Source: Gymnothorax reevesii
Lineage: Eukaryota > Chordata > Actinopteri > Anguilliformes > Muraenidae
Reading direction: 5' to 3'
Assembly: GCA_029721435.1 (NCBI GenBank)
Contig: CM056582.1
Coordinates: forward strand, 40,630,611 to 40,694,610
Length of the DNA stretch: 64,000 nucleotides
A program made the position numbers and the translations under genes. Of this stretch, positions 33,627 through 43,650 are shown in pieces (the stretch's first letter is position 1; each line of letters starts with the position of its first letter). Below the pieces are notes generated by a model. The model worked only from the letters and a program-made list of their open reading frames with translations, made no database searches and was not told where the DNA came from.

Positions 33627-34792
33627 TGTTGTGATTTACGAAATGAACCAATAGCGAAAACCAGATGAATGCAAAAAGGAGGCTTTATTTCTGAAGGGGG
33701 GAACCCCCCAACAGAGCTGGCAACAGTACAAATCCGCAATGCAAAAACAGATTCCAATGGGCGTAATCCAGAGTCAAAACCAGGGTACCAATCACAAAAA
33801 TCGTAGTCAGGCAAAAAGAGGTCGATAAACAAGATTGCGGTACAATACAGGGAATAGACAAAGCTAGTAGTCAGGCGGTCCAGTCAGAAAGATAAATCAC
33901 TAAGAATCAAGGCGGAAAACAAACGTGGCACAGGAAACTAGGAAGAACTATCTGACAAAGGAAGTGCATAAACAGACATCTTAAATACACATCCGGGCGA
34001 ACACATGACCAGGGAGAAACAGGTACATTCAATGATACAATCATCAGGAGTGACACATGAGGAATAATCTAATTACATAAATATGGCAAAAGCTAAAATG
34101 CAGACAGGATTCACAAGACAAACCAAAGTACAGAACAACAGCTCCGGATAAGGAGTACTAAAGTGTATAGATTAAAGAAAGGAAAGCACAAAGTATGAGT
34201 GGAAATCCACAGAAATTCGTAGCAGAGATAATTAGGGATAGGTAAGGAGGCGGAGAGTAGAATTGGGTGACTGCTGAGAGATCGTTAGTCAATTAGTATG
34301 TGCAGCTATACAATCCCGAGTGCATGTTAGTAAGTTAGTAAAAATATACAAGGTTAGTGTGGTTAGTAATTAGCGAAAAAAAAAACTGTTAGTATGTGTT
34401 AGTAGATAGCAAAAGAGAGAGAGGAAGGAAGAACACGAGATAATGAAAGAAGGTTGAAACCCAGAAACTAATAAATCACCCGAATGAGTGGCACGCAAGA
34501 CAAGGGACCGTGAGCAAAGACCTACATGAGACAAGACTGGGTAAACGAAGTGCAAAGCAAGGCATGGCAGAAAATAAACATGGCAAGGGATCTAGGAAAC
34601 AAGAAAAAGACTATGAAAAATACAAGACATGAAAAATAATAAACCAGGATTTCTAAAATATCAAAACACAAAACACAGTACTAAGAATGGTCAGAAAACA
34701 GGCAGTGGTCACTTATCACGAAAAATCAATCAACATGGCTAGGCCAGGCACAGAACTTAAACAAGGCACAGGGCAGATACAGAATCCCAACA
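33627..34792 (-). repeat. 3' LTR of the deleted chromodomain gypsy element
   Basis: A 1,166-base LTR runs from TGTTGTGATTTACG to AATCCCAACA on the plus strand. A minus-strand AATAAA lies near 33685. A copy of its downstream part (AATGAACCAATAGCGAAAAC) recurs at 36604. Confidence 0.85.
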
Positions 34793-34808
34793 GAACCCCC
34801 CTCCCAAC
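34793..34808 (-). promoter_or_regulatory. polypurine tract
   Basis: The minus strand reads TTGGGAGGGGGGTTC directly before the 3' LTR, as expected for a plus-strand primer. Confidence 0.75.
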
Positions 34809-34829
34809 TAATCGCGACCGGAGATTCAA

Positions 34830-35302
34830 CCTGAGGGTCTAGGGTGACTAGCATGAAAGTCTCTGATGAGGTCTTTATCCAAGATGTACCAAGCTGGCAC
34901 CCAACTGCGATGTTCAGGTCCATAACCCTCCCAGTCGACGAGGTACTGCAGACCTCTGCCTCACCGACGACAGTCCAGGAGGGCACGGACCGTGAAGCCT
35001 TCGCTTCCGTCGATGATCCGGACGGGTGGTGGGGGATCAGGTCCAGAAGACAGGGGGTGGTTTATAGCAGGTTTAATCTGGGACACATGAAAAGTGGAGT
35101 GTATATGTCGCATGGACAAGGGGAGACGGAGGCGAATGGCAGTGTGGCTTAGGACCTTTTCCACAGTAAAAGGGCCCAGGTATTTTGGGAAAAGCTTACC
35201 CCCGTTACCTCTGAGGGAGACGTCCCTTGAAGACAGCCAGACCCGCTGCCCAGGTCGGTACGTAGGAGCCGTAGTGCGTTTCTTGTTGGCCTGCTCCTTC
35301 AT
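34830..35302 (-). pseudogene. integrase C terminus and chromodomain
   Basis: YRPGQRVWLSSRDVSLRGNG and KYLGPFTVEKVLSHTA form the integrase C-terminal barrel. IDGSEGFTVRALLDCRR, a stop, then [20 protein letters not shown] and [10 protein letters not shown] give a complete chromodomain apart from the one stop near 34962. The aromatic cage residues Y/W are retained. It would direct integration to methylated histone tails in an active element. Confidence 0.85.
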
Positions 35303-35496
35303 CCGCGCAACCGACCTGAGCAGGGCCTGGTGGGTGGTAATCCAGGTGCGTCTGCACCTACGAATAAACGGACGGGAACAAAGGGGGCTGGTAGCCCAGG
35401 CAGGCTTTGAAGGGGCAGACGCCGGAGGCAGCAGAGGTGTGGCTGTTCAACGCGTATTCCACCCACGGCAACTGATAGCTCCAGGAGGAGGGGTTC

Positions 35497-36600
35497 CTAA
35501 TGCAGCGGCATCATAACACTTTCCACACACTGGTTAGCTCGCTCGGTCTGGCCATTAGTCTGGGGATGGAAACCTGATGATAAACTGATTGAAGTGCCTA
35601 GGGCTTTTAAGAATGTTTTCCAAAAAAGTTCAGTGAACTGGGGGTCGCGATCGGAAGTGATGTCGGTGGGTATACCATGAAGCCTAATGACATGTTCGAT
35701 GACAAGGTTGGCAGTGTCTTGAGCGGAAGGAAGTTCAGTGAGGGGAACTAGATGAACTGCTTTGGAGAATCTATCAACAATGGTGAGAATGGTGGTGTGG
35801 TGATTGGATGGGGGAAGGCCTGTGATGAAATCTAGTGCAATATGAGACCAGGGACGATCAGATGTCGGAAGGGGCTGTAGTACACCTTGTGGTGGCTGGT
35901 GAGAAGTTTTAGCCTGGGCACAGATCGAACAAGCTGCTACAAAGCCCTGGACATCTTGGGTTAGTTCTGGCCACCAAAACCTCTGAAGGATAAAGTTTTT
36001 GGTCCTGCTAATCCCAGGGTGGCAAGACAGTCTGGATGCGTGTCCCCATTCCAGGACCTTGGGGCGCAGAGTAGCTGGGACATATAAGCAGTTAGTAGGA
36101 CACGCACTGGGGGTAGCAGCATTGGTTTGGGCATTTCTAACCTCCCTCTCTATGTCTAAACACAAGGCATCAATAAACGCTTCTTTAGAGAGGATGGTAT
36201 CATTGTTAAGTTCCTCATCCTGGATCTCAAAACATCGGGAGAGGGCATCAGGCTTAACATTCTTACTTCCAGGTCTGTAGGCAATGTGGCAGTTGAAGCG
36301 GGAAAAGAATAATGCCCACCTGGCTTGTCGCGGGTTGAGTCTCTTGGCCGTCTGCAGGTACTCCAAGTTCTTGTAGTCTGTTCAGACAATGAAGGTTACT
36401 TTGGAGCCCTCCAGCCATTGTCTCCACTCCTCCAGGGCCAATTTCACCACCAACAGCTCCCGATTACCGATGTCTTAGTTTCTCTCAGCAGAGCTGAGGC
36501 GGCGAGAAAAGAAAGCACATGGATGGTCCTCACCATCTTCTGTAGCCCTCTGGGACAGTATGACTCCAGCTCCGATATTGGAGGCGTTCACTTCAATAAA
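35497..36600 (-). pseudogene. gypsy RNase H (partial) and integrase
   Basis: From right to left: [20 protein letters not shown]...[12 protein letters not shown] (RNase H), two in-frame stops near 36475 and 36380, then KNLEYLQTAKRLNPRQARWA and YRPGSKNVKPDALSR. A long open frame (35497-36366) follows with an integrase zinc finger (HASRLSCHPGISRTKNF, CSICAQAKT) and core (HIALDFITGLPPSN, DITSDRDPQF, PQTNGQTERANQ). All three catalytic acids are present. The frame breaks near 35500 before the C-terminal domain. Confidence 0.87.
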
Positions 36601-36985
36601 CGTAATGAACCAATAGCGAAAACCAGATGAATGCAAAAAGGAGGCTTTATTTCTGAAGGGGGAAACCCCCCAACAGAGCTGGCAACAGTACAAAGTCAGC
36701 AATCCAAAAACAGATTCCAATGGGCTTAATCCAGAGTCAAAACCAGGGCACTGATCACAAAAATTGTAGTCAGACAAAAAGAGGTCCATAAACAAGAGTG
36801 CGGTACAATACAGGGAATAGGCAAAGCTCGTAGTCAGGCGGTCCAGTCAGAAAGATAAATCACTAAGAATCAAGGCGGAAAACAAACGTGGCACAGGAAA
36901 CTAGGAAGAACGATCTGACAAAGGAAGTGCATAAACAGACATCTTAAATACACATCCGGGGTGAACACATGACCAGGGAGAAACA

Positions 36986-37245
36986 GTTGTTTTGAAGCAG
37001 TGGTCTCAAAAATTTTTGATAAATGGGAACATTCAGTTTAGGTCTATAATTAGTGGGAATATCTGGGTCTATGTTGGACCAGAGGCTTGATTACTGCTCT
37101 TTAGACAGATTCTGATTCATAGTCTGACAGCAATGAGACATGAAAAATAAGTTGTAGTTGGTTTAATTAATTGAATGAAAGAGAATCCTCAAGCAATTGG
37201 GTCTATATTACAAGTGGAAGATTTTGGAACAATGCAAATTCAGGG
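36986..37245 (-). pseudogene. L2-like LINE fragment (start of reverse transcriptase)
   Basis: On the minus strand, NIDPDIPTNYRPKLNVPIYQ and KFLRPLLQN match the start of L2/Rex-type reverse transcriptases (usual form NYRPISNLPFLSK). A CNIDPIASR-like segment lies ahead of it. Frames change, so it is dead. It is separated from its endonuclease part (38346-38570) by an LTR. Confidence 0.65.
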
Positions 37246-38345
37246 AGCTCAGTGGTCATGGTTTTGGTTTTTGTTTTGTTTATGTTCATGTTTATGTTCA
37301 AGTTCATGGTTGATGATTTTGTCTTTTATTTATTCTTTTTGGTTATTGTTATTCTCAGGTTTTAGTTCAGTCCATTCTCAGTTCCATTGCATTTGTCTCC
37401 CCTGTCTTGTGATCTAGTTGGTTCAGTCCGTCTTCCCAGTCTGTGTGCTCACATGCTTCGGGTGATTTAAATGATTTCTGGTGTTTAATATATTCCTTCA
37501 ATCCTCGTTTACTTCCTTTGCCTTAATGTTCTGATTACTAACAAAACTAACATTTGTATTTTGTATCATAGTCTACTAATACAACTAATCCATGTATATA
37601 TATTACTAACTTACTAACAAGCACTCTAGTTTTATCTGTAAAGTTGCACCGCTACTAATTTATACTAATTCCCTCCCAGCAATCGCCCTTTTCTAGTCTC
37701 CACCTCTTGCTCAGCTTTACCTGTCTCCCCCTGTGTTTCTGCGAGATCTCTCGCATGTGCTTAATTACTTTCCTGCATGCATTATCTGTGCACTTAAAAC
37801 TCCTTGACCGGAGCTGTTTAAATGTCATAAGCTGTTTGTGTGATTCCTGTCCGTGTCTTGGCTTTCGCCAATTTTTGTGGTTCGGGTCTGCCTCATGTGA
37901 TTCTCCCATTGTAATTAGTCTGATCCAGCTCACCTGTTCCCAGCGTAGCATGTGACTTCCCTCCCGTCTATTTAAGAGTCCTCACTGCAGTTCGGACTTT
38001 GCCAGAACGTTGATCAATATTTCTTTGTGCAGAGCACCTTGTGTGCCATTGAGTATTGTTTTCCTTCGACTGGTTTGTCTGACTTCGATTCTTGCATTGC
38101 CCTTCTTGTATTGTTTTGTCTTTTTGGATTTCGACCTATTTTTTTTATGACCACGATTCCTGTGTTTGGATGCCCTGTGCATGACCCTTGGCTTTGTTCA
38201 TCGACTGCCTACCGTCTATATACTTTGCTCATCTGTTTTTCTGGTTCTGACCCCTGCCTGTCTCGTCGACTCTGTTTTTGGATTTCGTATTGTGGCTTGG
38301 CAATTGTGTTTTTGGCTTTGACCCAGACTTCATTAAAGGAATGCG
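37246..38345 (+). mobile_element. gypsy-type LTR (plus orientation), boundaries approximate
   Basis: The sequence follows the internal order of the solo LTRs: GCTTCGGGTGATTTAAATGA, TTACTAACAAGCACTC, the CCTCTTGCTCAGCTTTACC region, and a pyrimidine-rich end with ATTAAA near 38333. It lies between two parts of the same L2-like LINE, so it probably inserted there. Clean LTR ends and a target duplication could not be fixed by eye. Confidence 0.6.
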
Positions 38346-38570
38346 TTTTGAAAATGAGCAGCGCAACCAATTCATTTTCAATGTCTCTGCCGTATGATAG
38401 GATGAGATTAAGTGTACAATGATGGCAATGTGTGGATTCATAAAGGTGTTCAGTGAAACCAATTGAGTCTATGGGTGTTAAAAATGCTGTTTTTAAGGAA
38501 TTGTTAACATCAACATGAATATTTTAATCACCCACAACAATAATGGTGTTTGAAATGAGTATTAGACCTC
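38346..38570 (-). pseudogene. L2-like LINE fragment (end of endonuclease)
   Basis: On the minus strand, IIVVGD-stop-NIHVDVNNSLKTAFL and CHHCTLNLILSYGRDIENEL correspond to the endonuclease motif usually read as GDFNIHVD and HTLDLVFS in L2/Rex-type LINEs. One nonsense codon replaces the residue after GD. Confidence 0.7.
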
Positions 38571-39085
38571 ACGCATTCGCCATGAGAATTTGTGCTTCAT
38601 TCACATTCCCGTGCTGTAGTCAGTAATTATTCAATCAACAAAATGTGTGCGTTTCATGATCATTAAAATTGTTTAAATGAAATAAGACCAAAACATTTTT
38701 ATGCAATTCCACTGCTTCCAACCCGAGTGAGGAAAAGCGTGAGAATTCCGGAACCATAATTGTTCCAATATTACTTGTGGCGAAATCCACCATTTTGCTG
38801 AATATTTACGCCCACTATTGTAATAATTTATTACAATAGTGGTTGAGTTTACCATGCATTCGCGCCTGCTATTGTAATAAATGTCATTATTGTAATAAGT
38901 TATTACAGTAGCAGTTGCAACATAGCTTGCACATTTTCATGTAACGTTAGTGACTGTAAATGTTCAAAAGTTGGAATAACATCATTTGTTGTGGCTGCAT
39001 GGAAAGTAATAAGTAGGGGAGACCGGGATTACCTCATCATGATTTTGTGTTTGGCTTCATAACTCTTTGTTGCTAAAACTTAGAG
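38571..39085. repeat. dispersed repeat with hairpins
   Basis: The segment around 38570-38770 (ATTATTCAATCAACAAAATG, TATGCAATTCCACTGCTTCC) has a diverged relative at about 47950-48320. From 38811 CCACTATTGTAATAATTTATTACAATAGTGG forms a 31- to 32-base near-perfect palindrome. A second hairpin (CTGCTATTGTAATAA with GTTATTACAGTAGCAG) spans about 38863-38927. Confidence 0.6.
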
Positions 39086-39089
39086 AAAT

Positions 39090-40207
39090 TGTCATGGTTG
39101 GGGAGCTTTGTTCGCTCTTTTTGTTACTCTCATCCGGGACAATATCGTTTTGCTCACCGTCGGATTCCTTAGCCAGCTGGCATTGATTGGGAGCATTGCC
39201 CGGACTCTATTTAAGCAGGAAAGTTCTTCCTCGTTCGTGTTGCTGGAGTTTCATTTTGCGTTTGACGCTTTAGCCGGTAAGGTATTTTGAGAAGATAGAT
39301 TATTGGCAGGATCTTAGCTGCTTAAGGGCCGGTTCATACTCAACGCAAGGCACGCGAGCGAACGCGACCACAGGTCCGTTCCATTCCGTTCACAGAGAAG
39401 CCTGAACGCGCGTCCCTTGCTTCGTTGTGCCTCGTTAAAAAGCAGTACACTGCTCATACAATAGGGGGTAGCAAAGTCCTTTCCGTCTCCTCCGCCTTCT
39501 TTCTTCTTTTTGGTATGTTGAAGACATCATATGGTGCATTATTTGCTTTATCTCCCCCATTTGAATCTCACGGAAATACACGCATCGCGTTACAAAAATT
39601 TGGACAACACACTTTGCTACGCAAGGACGCAAGATGGACACCTTGCGTTGCTCAATGCGTTGCCTTGTGTTCGCGCTCGCGTACCTTGTGCTGAGTATGA
39701 ACCGGCCCTATGAGTAATAGTGCTATTGAGTAAGGGATTTATCTGTTTTTTTTTCTCTTTTCTTTTGTATTGTGTTTGAGCTCGCCTGTTGGCTACCACG
39801 GACGGCGTCAGGTCCGTTGGTAGCGCGAGCCTTGTCATTTCTATTCGTTTTAGCCTCTCAGCAAGCTGCTGGATTTTACTTTCATTTGTGACCACTGCGC
39901 TTGGTGTCTTAACGCCTACGCCATCACAGTACACCCCAGCCACAATGGAGACGTCAGCGGTGGCTGAAATTAAGAAGGCAATTACCAGCCAACGAGAGAT
40001 GTTGACTGGATTTGCTAATTTACTTTCTGTTTTATGTAATCAGCGTTCTGAACTTGCCGAGAGGTTACACTTGCAGGAGACTGCTCTGCAGAATCAGCAG
40101 AGCGTCCTGTTAGATTTGTCGGAGATTATTAAATCTCTAACGTTACAAACTCCACAAAGAGTTGCAGAAGCACCATCCATACATTTTCCCCGAGAACCTA
40201 AGTTACA
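39090..40207 (+). mobile_element. gypsy 5' fragment: LTR with inserted MITE, and start of gag
   Basis: The LTR runs from TGTCATGGTTGGGG (39090) to CCATCACA (39928) and is homologous to 15327-15771. A MITE at 39326-39708 interrupts it. Gag starts at ATG 39945 (METSAVAEIKKAITSQREML), parallel to the gag start at 15788, and here stays open to PREPKLHP. The match stops at about 40207, where TTGGGCCAACG repeats begin. Confidence 0.82.
39326..39708. mobile_element. 383-bp MITE with GGGCCGGTTCATACTCA ends
   Basis: The left end GGGCCGGTTCATACTCA and right end TGAGTATGAACCGGCCC are exact complements. Comparison with the uninterrupted LTR at 15327-15771 shows that it is an insertion. The interior contains repeated ACGCAAGG/CCTTGCGT motifs. 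Flanking TTA/TA suggests a short target duplication but is not decisive; PIF/Harbinger is possible. Confidence 0.8.
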
Positions 40208-40216
40208 CCCAGCTAA

Positions 40217-40512
40217 CAATACAATGTTGGGCCAACGTAAGCAGTTATGTTGGCCCAACGTTGGGCCCCTACGTTGGGCCAACGTCATTTTGTCCGGTGG
40301 GCCAACGTTGGCCCAACTGGTTGGGCCAACGTAAGCAGATTGGTTGGCCCAACGTTGGGCCCCAATGTTGGGCCAACGTCATTTTGTCCGGCGGGCCAAC
40401 GTTGGCCCAACGTAGCCAGTTTGGGGGCATTTAGCGAGAGAGCATTGGGCCAACATTGGGCCACCGTATCTTGAGGCAAACCAACCAGTTGGCCCAAGGT
40501 TGGCAGTCAACG
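40217..40512. repeat. TTGGGCCAACG tandem palindrome array (locus 1)
   Basis: The units GTTGGCCCAACGTTGGGCCC start at 40249 and 40343, giving a 94-base period, and each contains CATTTTGTCCGG. The core TTGGGCCAA is itself palindromic. Several frames remain open through the array because of its composition, not because of coding selection. A related array lies at 62.98-64.0 kb. Confidence 0.85.
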
Positions 40513-41035
40513 TTGAGCTAACATTATTTTGTCTCATTTGTGCCTTCGGCCCTACATGTTAAATTTATATTTATGGCTTATAAAAGTAGAAATATTATGT
40601 AATATAGAATTTACTTCATGACATGTACATTAAAATGGGGTGATAATGTATTAAGTGGTGGACTTACCAATCTCAGGGATGCCCAATTTTATCCAGAAAT
40701 GGCCAGTGTGGGTGCAGGTTTTTGTTTCACTCTACATTCTACCTGAGGGGGTCTTCAGTGGCTTCCCTGCTTGTGCTATTGCCCATCTGTAGCAAGTTAT
40801 ATGGAGTTAATTGCTTTAACAGCTAAAATGTATCTCAGGGCAAATAAAGAAGGTGTGAATATTCCTATCTACAGCAACAGATCTTCAAAAGACACATCCA
40901 TGCATTTCAACACAAGAACTCATTGCCAAGGGAGCTCATTTACTGCATCTGGATTCAGTATTTCGAGAGCCGCTCTTATTTTACCAATTATGAAGCTTTT
41001 TATTGTAAAAATAAAAAATAGGCGTGCAATGCACG
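40513..41035. other. unassigned sequence with half of a MITE
   Basis: Near 40695-40730, CCAGTGTGGGTGCAGG resembles one arm of the palindromic MITE at 32985-33174. Otherwise nothing was recognised. Confidence 0.45.
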
Positions 41036-41038
41036 GAA

Positions 41039-41141
41039 TACCCCTCAGCCCGATGTCAAAGTTTTTGGAGATGCCCGTCCGCCCACCGTCCGACCGCACG
41101 AAGGATAGCAATACCCCGTCAGCCTTTAGGGCTGAGGGGTA
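41039..41141. mobile_element. short repeat with TACCCCTCAGCCC ends
   Basis: The ends TACCCCTCAGCCC and GGGCTGAGGGGTA are exact complements. The interior carries CCGTCCGCCCACCGTCCG. A longer relative with the same ends lies at 62736-62956. Confidence 0.75.
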
Positions 41142-41800
41142 AAAATGAGTGCAACGACTGAGGGCAGCTCACTTTTAACCATCAGCGTGCAAGATGCTTT
41201 CAGAAATTGATTAGAATATCAAAATGCAGGCTAATACACAACTTCACACATTTTTGCTTTTCAATACAAATTAGTTTTATTACGAATACAATTTAACAAA
41301 TTAACACAATGAAATAATGAATAAATGTAACAAACAAAACAAATAAACAATGGGCATTTATGCCTCTGTCTCCGTTTCAGCGCCACCAACTGATTCTGCA
41401 GAGAAGACAAAATGGAATGGACAATTTAAGTGCTTCTCCACAACTTAAACAATCACTTGTTGTGTTTTGGTTGTTTTCAGAAATTCTATCACATTTGGAG
41501 TGTAAGGGTTGCAAACCATACCATTCTTTATCAATATCGGTCTCATCGGATGAGGTGAAAAGAGGGATGGATGATACTTTTTTTGAACAGGGAGGTGGTG
41601 CAGTGTGAGAGACTGTAGAGGAAATAAAAAGCAAACAGATGAAGGCATCCAAGATATTCACTTTGCTGATATCTTAACATGAGGATTCAATATAATGCAC
41701 TGTGGCAAGTCGAAGGCACAGGAGCAAAAGCTCGCAAACAGCCCATTTGTCTGTGTTTTTCAAGTTTTTGTTGCTTAGTTTCACCAGCCAGCAGAGATAT
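41142..41800. other. unassigned sequence, possible minus-strand exon
   Basis: A minus-strand frame near 41450-41610 follows a good acceptor (TTTATTTCCTCTACAG) and reads SHTAPPPCSKKVSSIPLFTS. It could be a terminal exon of a hAT-like transposase (compare the BED exon at 45616-45879), but no domain proves it. Confidence 0.3.
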
Positions 41801-42105
41801 TTACAAGTCTTTTTTTGCAAGTCCAAGTCAAGTCTCAAGTTTTTGGTCACGAGACCAAGTCAAGTCTCAAGTCTCTAAAAAATTAGAGTGTCATGTCTCT
41901 TCTTGTTGTAATGAGCCTTCCATCATCTGCTGCTATTCGGTCTACTAAGAATACCGCAGAGCTATATCTAAGAAATTCAGAGCATTGACTGTATTCTAAT
42001 CACTCCTTTATCTATTAGCATAAAGTATCAGTACTGATTAGTTGTTTGTCATTTGATCACTTTAACCCTCATCCTACCATGCTACCATGCTACCATACAC
42101 CTTAA

Positions 42106-43137
42106 TCTTACCGTGTGGGGTCTGTTTGGACCCCAATACTTTTTTTTTAAATTAAAGCTTATAAAGACAAAATTACCGGATTAATTTTGCTCAGAACATC
42201 TTTTATTCATAACATCAATACACTCAAGGGCCTAGGGCATAAAGAACACACTTAAACAATGAACACTTAACCAAGAAAATGTCCTGTCTAGAGAAACAGT
42301 GTCAGTAAATTCAAGTTTTGTGGTTGCTGATCTTGACAACTATGTCATCATAACCACACATATGAAAAGAACACACACTTGTCCATAATAAGTGATCATA
42401 GATGGAGTGTCTGAGGTCTCTCTAAGAAAGTTTAGGCACATTCATTACAGAGTACTTGCTGCTTGCTGTGGTCTGAGCACACAGTCCGTTTGCATTCTGC
42501 ACACTCAAGCCTGACCTTCTTGTCCTGCTCTCAGGGACAAAAGCTGCACCGTCTCCTCTTTCCCTGTCTGCTTGGATCTTGACCCTGTTGGACAACTTGA
42601 GCAGGTTCAACTCCAAAGAGCTTTATAGACAGCTTCACTGGGGCATGGAGTGTGGCACTGGACACTGGACTTGAGGTGTTCCAAGTTGGCATGCCAGCTC
42701 TGAGAGAATGATACGCCTCCTTCGTCTTCCCTCAGGGGCCTTCCACTCTGAATAGTTGCCCATCCAGATTACAAATGCTGCAATAGCACCTACATCAATG
42801 ATGTTGCCAAACAGCACAACAGGCCAACGGTTCACTTTCCTTCTAGCAGTGAACATGGTAGCCAGATGGTCAAGGGTTTGTATTTTTTTTTTTTGTATGA
42901 TTATGACCAAGTAATATTATGTATTTTATGATATTTTTGCTGGGGTCCGTTTGGACCCCAGAGAGGATTATTATTAGAATATACAAGTTGTTGCTTCGAA
43001 TTCACTTTTCTTTAGGTTATATAATAAGGTTACATAGACAGACAAATTCTTACAATTTCAGCTGGATCGCATAGCCGTGAAGAGTTTGGCAGGCAAAAAG
43101 CAGTGTCCGGGGTCCAAACGGACCTCACACGGTAGGA
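42106..43137 (-). mobile_element. piggyBac-like deletion derivative in TTAA
   Basis: The ends TCTTACCGTGTGGGGTC and, on the complement, TCCTACCGTGTGAGGTCC extend through the shared GTTTGGACCCC. TTAA flanks both sides (42102-42105 and 43138-43141), as in piggyBac. GGGGTCCGTTTGGACCCC, a palindrome-like subterminal motif, recurs inside near 42943. About 1 kb remains, retaining only the C-terminal transposase sequence. Confidence 0.85.
42432..42910 (-). pseudogene. piggyBac transposase C-terminal fragment
   Basis: TLDHLATMFTARRKVNRWPV and VLFGNIIDVGAIAAFVIWMG match the end of the piggyBac catalytic domain (usual form KRKTNRWPMVLFYNILD). After a frameshift, a cysteine-rich finger is readable: RRRCSFCP, VRLECAECKRTVCSDHSKQ, VLCNECA. 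The finger normally binds DNA near the transposon ends. The N-terminal and central catalytic parts are missing. Confidence 0.82.
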
Positions 43138-43141
43138 TTAA

Positions 43142-43648
43142 GGTTAAACTGCAATGCAATATGAAGAAAACACACAATGAATTATTTCCTTTAAAGGAAA
43201 CTGTATTCTTCCAACATGAACATACAGTTACAATATACCTTGCCCCATACTGTGCAGGCTCAATGGGACCATAATAAAAACAAATATAGAAAATGTTACA
43301 CCTCACCCAGTCAAAGGCACTGTAGGCTAATTAACATCCTTATTTGTGCAAAACATCACACTTTAGTATGACATAGACTGACTCAGGATAGCAGGAAAAT
43401 ATTGCAATAACAACTAATCATCCAATCACAGTTAAAGTTATAGTAGGCTACATCTGCTAGACACAAAATTAACACCATTCAAATGCTAGTAAATTATGGA
43501 AATGGCTGGTACGCTGCACTCACCAGCCAAAATAAGAATGGTAATCTATTGAGTGCCTGGTAAAATTTCAACATTCAATATGCTAGCCATTTGGCCACTG
43601 GAAAAAAAAAAAGTTGACAGTGTGCACTCTGCAACCACATTGTTTAAT
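43142..43648. other. unassigned sequence between two insertions
   Basis: No coding motif was recognised. By position it may be interior DNA of the decayed hAT element. Confidence 0.4.
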
Positions 43649-43650
43649 TA

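Larger units (their letters stand above)
33627..36985 (-). mobile_element. chromodomain gypsy element, 5' half deleted
   Basis: On the minus strand a partial 5' LTR (36985-36604) is joined directly to the middle of RNase H. Integrase, a chromodomain, a polypurine tract and a complete 3' LTR (33627-34792) follow. Gag, protease and reverse transcriptase are absent. The LTRs belong to the same family as the solo LTRs at 22310, 52530 and 58264. The outer end of the 5' LTR is lost at an L2-like LINE fragment, so no target duplication could be confirmed. Confidence 0.85.

Noticed and set aside
37655..38182. Lysine-rich minus-strand frames
   Set aside because: They are reverse readings of a pyrimidine-rich LTR.
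40162..40497. Frames encoding repeated GPTLGQRWANV-like peptides on both strands
   Set aside because: The TTGGGCCAACG repeat lacks stops in several frames on both strands. There is no sign of coding selection.
40217..40512. CRISPR-like array
   Set aside because: Repeats are palindromic with near-identical spacers and the genome is eukaryotic; there are no cas genes.
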